The position numbers were made by a program, and so were the translations under genes. This document shows positions 17,073 to 24,380 of a stretch of 64,000 nucleotides of DNA, piece by piece. Position 1 is the stretch's first letter, and every line of letters begins with the position of its first letter. The notes beneath the pieces are model-generated. The model did no database searches and was not told the origin of the DNA. It saw nothing but the letters and a program-made list of their open reading frames with translations. The stretch comes from Bacteroidota bacterium. GTDB lineage: Bacteria > Bacteroidota > Bacteroidia > 2-12-FULL-35-15. The stretch covers positions 65,741 through 129,740 of the forward strand of contig JAOQAD010000016.1 in NCBI GenBank assembly GCA_025963775.1. Direction: 5' to 3'.

Positions 17073-17080
17073 CAAAGCTA
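17073..17080 (-). promoter_or_regulatory. Putative -7 promoter element before the secreted protein gene at 16175
   Basis: The minus-strand octamer TAGCTTTG matches TAnnTTTG, 65 bases upstream of the start codon. No TTG is found at the usual spacing. The rest of the spacer 17009-17218 shows nothing recognisable. Confidence 0.42.
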
Positions 17081-17218
17081 AGGCCATAGCCGGGAAGGGC
17101 TGATGGCTTTTGTACTGAAAACAGGTGGAATGGGCCAGGCAAAAAAACAAAGTGGTGCTGAATGTACTGTAAATAAAGGATCTTACTTTACTTCTTGTGA
17201 ATTCATAAGAACCGCCGT

Positions 17219-18286
17219 CTAATCAAGATCCAGCTTTTTCAGCTTCAGGAATGCCTGTTTTTCAAGGTCAGCGATCTCCAGCAGCATATCGGCACAGGTT
17301 ACAAAATCAGCCTGCTCATTGTTGATGCGGCCTTTGTAGATGCGGCCCATCTGCACGGCGCTTGCCCGCCAGAGGTCGCCCACTTTTGTGAAATCCTGCG
17401 AGATGCTGAGCAGCTCGTCGTTTGGAATGTATGCATGCGCTTCTTCCAGGAAAGCGGCATAAAGGAAACGGAAGCCTCCGCCACCGGTGCCGATCTCTTC
17501 CTGCATCCGCACAACTTGCCCGAGGTACAGCCCTGCCTTGCGCGGCCCCAGCTTCTCACGCCATTTGCGGATGTGGTTCGCCGTATATTTTATGCCGTCA
17601 ACTCCTGCAATGTTCCCCGGAATGTGCAGCATGTCGCGGGCGCTTCTTTTGATGCCTTTGATGATGCCCTTCTGAATAACTTCTTTGCTCACCGGTTTTA
17701 CATTTTCAGGAAAGTACACATGTCCTTTCGGCGCCAGCGGGCCTTTTGCAAAGCGCACGCGGATCATGTCCTCCTCCGAAAGGGAAGTCACTGTTTCCAT
17801 CACCGGATCGCTGATCAGGTAATTGCCGTTTTCTTTTCCCCATACAATGAGGTTATGCGCATTGAAGTGGAAACGGTATTCCGGTGGAAAATAGGGAAGG
17901 TTAAAAACGCCCACCTGGCAGCCAACAGGCACGCCTTCTTTGATCTTCTGGTCGAGATAAGCTTTCGCGGCAGCTTCGTTGTTGCCGAATTTTTTGCGGG
18001 TCACCTTTACGCCAAGCGATTTACAGGTGCGGCTGAAGATCCAGCCGGGCATGCTCCTGTAGGAGATCGCAGGGCCGTTGTTCACCTGCAGAAAAGGGAT
18101 GTGAATGTAGAAAATGCCGGAGCCAAGCCCGAAAGCAAGAGGCTCTGTCATGAAATCCAATCCGTGATACCTTAAAAGGCTTGTTGTTGCACCGTTCTCA
18201 CAATGTGCGGTTTGTATGTGTTTGAATTCTTTTTCCAATGTTGCTTTTTTTAATGATCCCGTTCCCTTGTTCTCGATACGCTTCAT
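17219..18286 (-). CDS. BtrH-like acyltransferase (BtrH N-terminal domain plus DUF4872-like part)
   Basis: I place the start at the first ATG (18286); a GTG at 18298 is in frame. The 355-residue product shows the BtrH N-terminal signature HIQTAHCENGATTSLLRYHG, with the nucleophilic Cys at 29, then a long middle region. A later FHFNAHNLIVWGKENGNYLISDP holds the His and Asp of a cysteine-peptidase-like triad. BtrH in butirosin synthesis moves an acyl group from a carrier protein to an amine. Here the analogous step could be esterification of the dialkylresorcinol with the polyene acyl chain from ACP; that is inference. The first 15 or so codons lie in a family B spacer repeat. Confidence 0.82.
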   Translation of the reverse strand: MKRIENKGTGSLKKATLEKEFKHIQTAHCENGATTSLLRYHGLDFMTEPLAFGLGSGIFYIHIPFLQVNNGPAISYRSMPGWIFSRTCKSLGVKVTRKKFGNNEAAAKAYLDQKIKEGVPVGCQVGVFNLPYFPPEYRFHFNAHNLIVWGKENGNYLISDPVMETVTSLSEEDMIRVRFAKGPLAPKGHVYFPENVKPVSKEVIQKGIIKGIKRSARDMLHIPGNIAGVDGIKYTANHIRKWREKLGPRKAGLYLGQVVRMQEEIGTGGGGFRFLYAAFLEEAHAYIPNDELLSISQDFTKVGDLWRASAVQMGRIYKGRINNEQADFVTCADMLLEIADLEKQAFLKLKKLDLD

Positions 18287-18318
18287 TTCATTCCGCACTC
18301 GAACTGACGGTAATGCTG
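18256..18318. repeat. Degenerate family B repeat at the 5' end of the BtrH-like gene
   Basis: On the minus strand GTCAGTTCGAGTGCGG is followed by CGTATCGAGAACAAG, the same order as in intact family B copies (GTCAGTTCGAGTAGCG and CATATCGAGAACAAG). The start codons of the BtrH-like gene (GTG 18298, ATG 18286) lie inside it. Confidence 0.65.
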
Positions 18319-18332
18319 ATTATTTACTGAAT

Positions 18333-18424
18333 GTCATCCTGAGCGCAGCGCAATCGAAGGATCTTTTTACTCGTGTATCATGCCTGTAACCGACAGAAGA
18401 TCCCTCCGCTGCGGTCGGGATGAC
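18333..18424. repeat. Dispersed inverted repeat, family D
   Basis: The left arm GTCATCCTGAGCGCAGCG with GAAGGATCTTT faces the right arm AAGATCCCTCCGCTGCGG with TCGGGATGAC. Related arms occur at about 28930, 46573, 53155 and 59755. It fills the spacer between the BtrH-like gene and the small gene at 18443. Confidence 0.75.
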
Positions 18425-18442
18425 ATTCTGCCAACTTTACAT

Positions 18443-18841
18443 TCAGCCTTTAAAATTTTTCAATTCCTCTACTTTAATATCAAATGCCTTTGCATACACA
18501 GCCAGCTTTTTTTCGCTGAGGTTTTTGAACACTGCCGGCTTTAAATGCCGCTTGATGTTGAATGTCCAGAAGCCAGTATAGCCTGATAATACAGGGAAGT
18601 CCATGAGGCGCAGCTCCATGAAATAATACACAGGGCTTTTCTCTCCGTTCTTTACGGCAAGCCTTGCAGCTTCCACGCGCTCTTTGATATCATCCCAGGC
18701 ATTGTCGAGCGCGGCTTTCTTCACTTCCCAGCCGGTGCTCAGGCCTGTGGTGTATTTGCCTTCCTTGTCTTTTACGTACAGGAGCTCCCGTGTCATCGCT
18801 TTTAATGCGCTTTCATCCTGTGGTAATTCTTCTTTCTTCAT
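18443..18841 (-). CDS. Small conserved flexirubin-cluster protein of unknown function
   Basis: The 132-residue protein has no signal peptide and is mostly helical and charged. The centre (VYYFMELRLMDFPVLSGYTGFWTFNIKRHLKP) is aromatic and holds one semi-hydrophobic stretch. The C-terminus (LSEKKLAVYAKAFDIKVEELKNF) looks like a helix-turn-helix or small helical hairpin. I do not recognise a named family. Its place between the halogenase-like gene and the BtrH-like gene, in the same direction, argues for a role in the cluster. Confidence 0.72.
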   Translation of the reverse strand: MKKEELPQDESALKAMTRELLYVKDKEGKYTTGLSTGWEVKKAALDNAWDDIKERVEAARLAVKNGEKSPVYYFMELRLMDFPVLSGYTGFWTFNIKRHLKPAVFKNLSEKKLAVYAKAFDIKVEELKNFKG

Positions 18842-19021
18842 GTAATCTACTAATTACGAATCTTTACTAATTTACGAAAATACGAATGTGTAGCGCGTTG
18901 TTCGCTTGTGTGTTGTCAGTTCGAGCGGAGTCGAGAACGTGTGTGGGCTTGTTCTCGAATACGCTCGTGCCTCGCTACTCGAACTGACGCTAATAAAATC
19001 CAGAACCCTCTGCAACTCCCA
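18842..19021. repeat. Spacer with ACGAAT tracts and an intact family B repeat
   Basis: Bases 18850-18890 repeat the words TACGAAT/TTTACGAA. Bases about 18918-18990 are a family B inverted repeat running from GTCAGTTCGAGCGGAGTCG to CTACTCGAACTGACGC. There is no coding potential. Confidence 0.8.
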
Positions 19022-20701
19022 CTACAAACTCCCAACCGGTAACTCATAAAACCACATCTTCTGCACTTCCTTCCTGATCCCCTGGTTTACCGGGAGCGCC
19101 TCAGCACTTTCCGTATCCGTAGTTCCATCAAGCGTCATCGTGTATGGATTTACTTTCATGTCTTCCGGTGTGCCTTTCACCTCATGGCTTACAAGGCGGA
19201 ACATTTCGGCGGCAACCTGTTCGAGGATGTTTACATTCATCCGCAGTTTCTGCAGCAATTCGGTTGTTGTATGTTTTGTTTCGAGCCCCTGCTGGAATGC
19301 TTTTAAATACTCAAGGTCCAGCGGATCGATGTAGCGGCCGCTGAAAATTTCATGCTCGAATGGCTGCCATTCAATGAACAGGTCCTGCACTCTTTTGTTC
19401 AGGTCGCCAAACTTCCTTCCGAGGCTGTTCTCTGAAACAAACAGCTCTTTCAGTACTTTCAGGTCGGTAAAGCCTTTGTTGGTGAAGAGCAGGCAGGGAA
19501 CTGACCAATAGATCGCCCAGTCCCAGAAAATTTTGAAGACCATGATCTGCGTGTTTCCCATCAGCTTGTATTTATCCTGATAGATCGGCAGCCAGCTGTC
19601 GAACCAGCGTAAATGCGTACGTTCATAGATCTCCGCACGTACGGTGATGTCCTCGCCCGCCTTATCGCGAAGGATGAGATCGGAGAGCCAGGTATTGTTC
19701 AGTGAAATAAAATCGCTGCCGGGAGAGTAGAAGGGGTCGAGGAAAGCGCCGGCTTCACCCGTCACAGCCCATCTTTCGGAAGAATAGATCCTTCCGCTGT
19801 TGTGCGCAAAATGCTTCAGGATGCGGAAATCCATGAGTTCTTCCTTCGGCGGACAAACCTTTGTATAGGCAAGCGGCTCATGCTTTTTGATCCATTCCAT
19901 CGCCTTTTCGTAGGTGTTGATGGTGTTGAAAGGATGGATGTCCTCATCCGCTACAATGCCGATGCTGGTGTTTTTCGATCCTAAGGGAATTACCCAAAGC
20001 CAGTAGCCTTTGTCCATGAAATGCACGGTGCTGAGGTAACGGAGCTTCGGTGCAAGGAAGTTTTTCCAGGACTCGTTATCGCTCCATTCATCAATATCGA
20101 TCACACCTTTTACGCGGTACCAAACGGCATTCACGTTGTGAGGCGCTTCTTTTTCAAATTTCAGTTTTCGTTTCAGCAGGCTGAAGCGGCTGGTTGCATC
20201 TACGATCCAGCGGGCTGTTAAACGTTTTTCCTCACCCTCGTGGTTGAAGATCACTTCATGTCCCTCCTGGGAAAAGTTCACATCTTTCACGCGGGCGCCA
20301 AGCATAAATTCGGTGCCGAGCTCTTTCGTATGTTTTTCGAGGTAATTCTCAAAAGTGCCCCTGTCAAGCTGATGCGACGGAGTAGGGAGCTTCAGCCTTG
20401 GCCCGAGCTCCACGCGGTTGGAGATCTCCTCCTTGTTATTTGTCTTGAAGAAAAAGCGTAATCCGTGTTTCGGTAATTCAAACTCTTCGAGGTAATCTTT
20501 CAGCTCCAGCACTTCGCGGAAATAGTGCGTTGCCAGCTCCACGGTGGATTCGCCTACTTTATGCGCAGCAGTAGGAGCAATGGTGTCGCGGTATTCCATG
20601 ATGAGGATGGAGATAGCAGGATTCTGCTTTTTGAGCTGGATGGAAAGCGTAAGGCCTGCAAGGCCACCGCCTGCTATGATCACATCGTACTGTTGCTGCA
20701 T
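19022..20701 (-). CDS. Flavin-dependent halogenase/monooxygenase-like enzyme of the flexirubin cluster
   Basis: The 559-residue protein has the FAD-binding motif GGGLAG at 11-16 and KVGESTVE at 48-55, the GEST/GEAT motif of the tryptophan-halogenase superfamily. A Lys86 in FFFKTNN is a candidate for the catalytic lysine. WLWVIP at 234-239 matches the WxWxIP signature of flavin-dependent halogenases. AVTGEAGAFLDPFYSPGSDF near 320 is the second FAD-contact region. Some flexirubins are chlorinated on the phenol ring, and this enzyme is a candidate for that step. The alternative is a ring hydroxylase of the geranylgeranyl reductase superfamily. It is the first gene of the segment downstream of the plus-strand island. 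Confidence 0.83.
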   Translation of the reverse strand: MQQQYDVIIAGGGLAGLTLSIQLKKQNPAISILIMEYRDTIAPTAAHKVGESTVELATHYFREVLELKDYLEEFELPKHGLRFFFKTNNKEEISNRVELGPRLKLPTPSHQLDRGTFENYLEKHTKELGTEFMLGARVKDVNFSQEGHEVIFNHEGEEKRLTARWIVDATSRFSLLKRKLKFEKEAPHNVNAVWYRVKGVIDIDEWSDNESWKNFLAPKLRYLSTVHFMDKGYWLWVIPLGSKNTSIGIVADEDIHPFNTINTYEKAMEWIKKHEPLAYTKVCPPKEELMDFRILKHFAHNSGRIYSSERWAVTGEAGAFLDPFYSPGSDFISLNNTWLSDLILRDKAGEDITVRAEIYERTHLRWFDSWLPIYQDKYKLMGNTQIMVFKIFWDWAIYWSVPCLLFTNKGFTDLKVLKELFVSENSLGRKFGDLNKRVQDLFIEWQPFEHEIFSGRYIDPLDLEYLKAFQQGLETKHTTTELLQKLRMNVNILEQVAAEMFRLVSHEVKGTPEDMKVNPYTMTLDGTTDTESAEALPVNQGIRKEVQKMWFYELPVGSL

Positions 20702-20820
20702 GGATTTACTTAATTGGTGTATTGCAATATTACTTAAAAATAAGGAGAAAGCGGGGTGGTTTTCAGTGATTACTTACTAAAAACAGGTGATTTATTCAGC
20801 ACAGATTTCGCAGATAAAGT

Positions 20821-20864
20821 CAGTTCGGGTTTTCGCCTTTTTTGACGAAAGTATCAAGAACTGG
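20821..20864. repeat. 44-base repeat flanking the plus-strand island, left copy
   Basis: It opens CAGTTCGGGTTTTCG and closes GAAAGTATCAAGAACTGG. An inverted near-copy lies at 21816-21860. The pair brackets the cupredoxin and STAS-like genes. Confidence 0.85.
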
Positions 20865-20921
20865 TCTTGCTTCAATGATTTCGCAGCGAAGTGGCCTGCT
20901 TATCTTTTGAAATGTTTTTGA

Positions 20922-20929
20922 TATATTTG
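20922..20929 (+). promoter_or_regulatory. Putative -7 promoter element before the cupredoxin gene
   Basis: TATATTTG matches TAnnTTTG, 18 bases before the ATG. No TTG is found at 17-23 bases upstream. Confidence 0.45.
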
Positions 20930-20947
20930 TAATCCAGAACCTCTCAC

Positions 20948-21289
20948 ATGAACAAAAAATTATTCCTGCTTATAGCGCTTCCGGCCTCTTTTATCCTGAA
21001 CGGCTGCCATAAAGAGCCAAAAGGCGATCCGGGCCCTAACGAGATCTGGCTGGAGTACAAGGCATTCAATCCGCTGCAGCGCAAGATCGCGGCAGGCACT
21101 ACCATCACGTTCACCAATAAGGACAATGCAAACCATTCGGTGACGGAAACGCATAACCTGTTCGACAGCGGCAGGATCAAAAGCGGCGACTCCTATTCTT
21201 ACACATTCAGCACGCCGGGAACCTATTATTTTTTCTGCAATTACCATTCATCCAATTCCTCCGAGCAGGGCGCGATCCTTGTGCAATAG
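20948..21289 (+). CDS. Cupredoxin-like lipoprotein (plastocyanin/pseudoazurin fold)
   Basis: The 113-residue product has a signal ending FILNGC (lipobox Cys20) and then a small beta-sandwich. Type 1 copper ligands are visible as His in NANHSVTE and the pair FFCNYH (Cys and His two residues apart). The axial Met expected a few residues later is absent: the chain reads SSNSSEQGAIL, so a Gln, Glu or backbone ligand may take its place. It is likely an exported, lipid-anchored electron-transfer or copper-binding protein. It is encoded against the direction of the flexirubin cluster, bracketed by inverted repeats. Confidence 0.82.
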   Translation: MNKKLFLLIALPASFILNGCHKEPKGDPGPNEIWLEYKAFNPLQRKIAAGTTITFTNKDNANHSVTETHNLFDSGRIKSGDSYSYTFSTPGTYYFFCNYHSSNSSEQGAILVQ

Positions 21290-21307
21290 TGCAACCCTGC
21301 GGTGATT

Positions 21308-21336
21308 TTGTTTTATTCGATTTTATTTTATCTTTG
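21308..21336 (+). promoter_or_regulatory. Bacteroidota-type promoter before the STAS-like gene
   Basis: A TTG at 21308-21310 and TATCTTTG at 21329-21336 are separated by 18 bases, an exact fit to TTG-N17-23-TAnnTTTG. The start codon follows 39 bases later. Confidence 0.7.
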
Positions 21337-21375
21337 TAAAACACTCATTCATTCCTGCATTAAGGCGTCAGTTTT

Positions 21376-21795
21376 ATGAATCAAATTGATTTTCCGCATT
21401 CAACCATTATTTACAAAGCGCCGGTAATGTACCTTCGTTTCAAAGAAGGAGCTGAGCTGGATGTAAAGGAAATAAGGGAAATGATCGTGGCGGCTGAAAG
21501 CCTCAGCAATAAAAAGCCTTACCTGCTTTTTTCGGATGTACGGAACCATGTGGCGATCAGCTCGGAAGGAAGAAAGATCGCTGCCGATAAAAAGGAATCT
21601 CCCTGCGTGATCGCAAATGCGGTGCTCACCAATAATTTTGCATTAAAGCTTACTGCTAATTTTTTCATTAAGGTGAACAAGCCTCATTTTCCTGTGCGTG
21701 TTTTCAATGATGAGATCAAGGCGCATCTCTGGCTGATGCAGTTCGACCCGCAGAAGGATATCACAAAAATACTGGATTCGTTTGGTGAAAAATAG
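21376..21795 (+). CDS. STAS/SEC14-like small protein
   Basis: The 139-residue soluble protein has alternating strands and helices: IIYKAPVMYLRFKEG, ELDVKEIREMIVAAES, KKPYLLFSDVRN, and a later RVFNDEIKAHLWLMQF. This pattern fits small STAS/SpoIIAA-like domains that Bacteroidota often carry as single-domain proteins. No phosphorylatable Ser can be assigned with confidence. It has its own promoter and probably does not depend on the cupredoxin gene 86 bases upstream. The function is unknown. Confidence 0.72.
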   Translation: MNQIDFPHSTIIYKAPVMYLRFKEGAELDVKEIREMIVAAESLSNKKPYLLFSDVRNHVAISSEGRKIAADKKESPCVIANAVLTNNFALKLTANFFIKVNKPHFPVRVFNDEIKAHLWLMQFDPQKDITKILDSFGEK

Positions 21796-21815
21796 CTGAT
21801 AATGTCCTTAAGCCA

Positions 21816-21860
21816 CCAGTTCTTGATACTTTCGCCGGAAAAAGACGAAAACCCGAACTG
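21816..21860. repeat. 44-base repeat flanking the plus-strand island, right copy (inverted)
   Basis: It runs from CCAGTTCTTGATACTTTCG to GACGAAAACCCGAACTG, the reverse complement of 20821-20864 with a few changes in the middle. It lies between the STAS-like gene and the convergent acyltransferase gene. Confidence 0.85.
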
Positions 21861-21890
21861 ACATAAGAAAATGCAAATTCAACAACTGAA

Positions 21891-22793
21891 TTATTCCTGC
21901 TCTTTCCAGAAGGAATAATAATTGAACCACTGCTCCGGGTAGCGAAGCACCATTTTCTCAACTTCTTCGAGGTATTTGTGCAAGAGCTCCTGTACGGCTT
22001 CTTCGGTTTGCTTCGGATTGCGGCTGCGTTTCACCTCGATGGGATCGGTGGCGAAAAAATGATAGTGCGTGCTGCTCTCTTTTACAGCAAACACAACTGA
22101 TACGGGCACTCCGAACTTTGCGGCCATGATGAAGGGGCCGGCAGGAAATTTTGCTGTTTTTCCAAGAAATTTTGCTTCAAGGGTAGGGGCATTGTCGCGG
22201 AAGCGGTCGCCATGCACCACCACCAGCTCATTTTTGCTGAAGGCATTGTGTAGCTCAATGATATGGCCCATTTCACCTTCCTTCATGGCAATGATCTTCA
22301 CATTCTTTTTCTTCTCCACATCATCCATGTATTTTTTGATGCTCTCGTGCTCATTCTCATACATGAGGATGTTGAAAGTAGTGTTGAGCCTGTTGAGCAG
22401 CTGGCCTGCAATTTCCCAGTTGCCAATGTGTGCGCTGATCAGGATCCCCCCTTTGCCGCCGGCATCCATCTTATCGAGGTTGATGCCGCCTTCATGGTCG
22501 ACCGTGAATTTGGTTTTAACGCCCGCCATCAGCGCCACCTTGTCGAGGATGGTCTGCCCGAACACATAATAATTTTTGTAGATCTTGAGGTAAGCTGTCC
22601 TGCGCTTGTATTTCAGCACATCGTGGTAGAAATAGAAAATGCTGCGGTTCGATTTCCGTGCGAAAAGGAAATAATAAAGGGCTACAAACCTTAGTACGAT
22701 GTACGCCAGCTTTAGCCCTAAATGATTGAGAATAAAAACAAAGATCTTATGGCCTAATACTGTCCCTTTCGATTTTCCTTCCCACTTTGCCAT
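21891..22793 (-). CDS. Lysophospholipid/lipid A-type acyltransferase of the flexirubin cluster
   Basis: The 300-residue protein has a hydrophobic N-terminus and the LpxL/HtrB catalytic motif AHIGNWEIAG with His122 and Glu127. VVHGDRFRDNAPT and FPAGPFIMAAKFGVP follow, which match later blocks of the family. Such enzymes move acyl chains from ACP to a lipid or sugar lipid at the inner face of the membrane. Dedicated copies occur in aryl polyene and flexirubin clusters and may attach the polyene to a membrane anchor; this is inferred. It starts 13 bases after the ACP gene, which may supply its donor. Confidence 0.88.
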   Translation of the reverse strand: MAKWEGKSKGTVLGHKIFVFILNHLGLKLAYIVLRFVALYYFLFARKSNRSIFYFYHDVLKYKRRTAYLKIYKNYYVFGQTILDKVALMAGVKTKFTVDHEGGINLDKMDAGGKGGILISAHIGNWEIAGQLLNRLNTTFNILMYENEHESIKKYMDDVEKKKNVKIIAMKEGEMGHIIELHNAFSKNELVVVHGDRFRDNAPTLEAKFLGKTAKFPAGPFIMAAKFGVPVSVVFAVKESSTHYHFFATDPIEVKRSRNPKQTEEAVQELLHKYLEEVEKMVLRYPEQWFNYYSFWKEQE

Positions 22794-22806
22794 TGTATCC
22801 GAAATA

Positions 22807-23064
22807 CTACGCCGTTGCTTTTTCAGCCACTTTGCGGTTCACATAATCGTAAAAATCCTGGAAGGTATGGATGTTAATGAAATCTTCCGCCACTACCTTG
22901 AAGCCGAAATTGCTTTCGATGATCACCACGAGGTCAACATAATCAAGGCTGTCCAGTTCAAGCGTTTCGCGCAGGTTAGAAGTAGGAATGATCTTTTCGG
23001 CATCCACTTCAAATTCGTCAACTAAAAAAGCATTAATTTTTTCAATAATTTCTTCTTGTGTCAT
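22807..23064 (-). CDS. Acyl carrier protein, second copy
   Basis: The 85-residue carrier protein has the attachment motif LELDSLDYVDL with Ser39. It lies between a ketosynthase gene and the acyltransferase gene with short gaps, so it likely shuttles the polyene chain between them. It differs clearly from the carrier at 7473 (DSLD against DSID and a different C-terminal helix), which suggests separate partners. Confidence 0.95.
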   Translation of the reverse strand: MTQEEIIEKINAFLVDEFEVDAEKIIPTSNLRETLELDSLDYVDLVVIIESNFGFKVVAEDFINIHTFQDFYDYVNRKVAEKATA

Positions 23065-23086
23065 CTGAGTAATGGTTTGTATTTTG

Positions 23087-24313
23087 TTATTTTATTTTTT
23101 TAATGATAAGGGATGAGTTTGTTCCGCCGAAGCCAAATGAGTTGGACAAAAATACATCAATATTTTTCTCCGTTGTTTTGGAAACGATATTTAGTTTGGC
23201 TGAAGCCTCATCCGGATTTTCAAAATTGATGTTCGGCGCTACGAAGTTATTCTGCATCATGAGCGTGGAATAAACGATCTCGCTTGCGCCTGCCATCCAG
23301 CATTCGTGCCCCGTCATGGATTTGGTGGAGCTTACCATCGGCTTGCTTTCCCCGAATACCGCATCGATCGCCTGTGCTTCCGCGAAGTCGCCGCCGGGAG
23401 TGGATGTAGCATGTGCATTAATATAATCAATGCTGCCTGCCTCAATGCCTGCATCTTTCAGTGCCATGTTCAGCGAGCGGATCTGCCCGTCGACGCTGGA
23501 GTTGGAGATGTGCTCGCCATTGGAGGAGAAGCCATATCCAACGATCTCCGCCAGGATCGGCGCCCCGCGCTCCATTGCGCTTTCATAGCTTTCAATGATC
23601 ACCGTAGCCGCTCCGCCGCTCGGGATCAGCCCGTCGCGGTCCTTGTCGAAGGGACGGGATGCTTTTGCCGGGTCGTTCTCGCGGACAGAGAATGCGCTCA
23701 GTCCGTCGAAGCTCCCGAAGGCAAAAGGATTTACTTCCTGTGCACCACCACAAATAATATGTTTCTGCAATCCCCATTTGATCATCAGGTAGCCCAGCCC
23801 GATCGCGTGTGAGCCGCTTGCGCAGGCCGCACTGATGGTGAAGTTGATCCCTTTTAATTTGAAAATGGTGGAAAGGTTCATGGTTACGGTGCAATTCATC
23901 GATTGAAAGATGGAACCGGAACCAAGTAATGTTGTGTCTTTTTTCAGCCTGATCGTGTCAATGGCTTCGCTGACGGCTTTAGCGGAGCTGTCGTTCCCGT
24001 ACAGGATCCCGACTTCGTTCTTTTCCACCCAGCTCATGTCCATCTTCGCATTTTTCATGGCTTCAAGCGTTGCCATGTAAGCGTATTCCGCTTCTTCAGA
24101 AAGTCCTACACGCGCTCTCCTGTCCAGGATGCCTTTCAGCTCAGGCCTTTGGACAATGCCGGTAAGCCCGGAACGGTATCCCCATTCCTTGCGCTCCATA
24201 TCCATCCCGATGCCTGATTTTCCGGCATAAAGTGAATCTTTTACCTCCTCAAGACTTTTCCCAAGGCAGCTCCAAATCCCTAAACCTGTTATAACTACTC
24301 TGTTGTGCATCAA
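23087..24313 (-). CDS. Beta-ketoacyl-ACP synthase, third copy (FabB/FabF type)
   Basis: The 408-residue protein carries Cys164 in SAACASGSHA, His301 in NAHATSTPGGD and Lys331/His336 in STKSMTGHE, a full catalytic set. It clusters with the ketoreductase upstream and the ACP downstream, forming a KR-KS-ACP elongation module next to the ammonia-lyase. In aryl polyene clusters a similar KS extends the aromatic starter. This copy is probably the one that acts on the coumaroyl-type chain, which is an inference from neighbours. Confidence 0.93.
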   Translation of the reverse strand: MMHNRVVITGLGIWSCLGKSLEEVKDSLYAGKSGIGMDMERKEWGYRSGLTGIVQRPELKGILDRRARVGLSEEAEYAYMATLEAMKNAKMDMSWVEKNEVGILYGNDSSAKAVSEAIDTIRLKKDTTLLGSGSIFQSMNCTVTMNLSTIFKLKGINFTISAACASGSHAIGLGYLMIKWGLQKHIICGGAQEVNPFAFGSFDGLSAFSVRENDPAKASRPFDKDRDGLIPSGGAATVIIESYESAMERGAPILAEIVGYGFSSNGEHISNSSVDGQIRSLNMALKDAGIEAGSIDYINAHATSTPGGDFAEAQAIDAVFGESKPMVSSTKSMTGHECWMAGASEIVYSTLMMQNNFVAPNINFENPDEASAKLNIVSKTTEKNIDVFLSNSFGFGGTNSSLIIKKIK

Positions 24314-24380
24314 TACTGTGTAAAAAGAAGGTTAAAAATAGTTAATTTTTTTAATGTACCGACATACATTTTTTCAACAA

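Noticed and set aside
17435-18175. Plus-strand open frame of 246 codons
   Set aside because: It is antisense to the BtrH-like gene, whose motifs are clear; no family features are seen in it.
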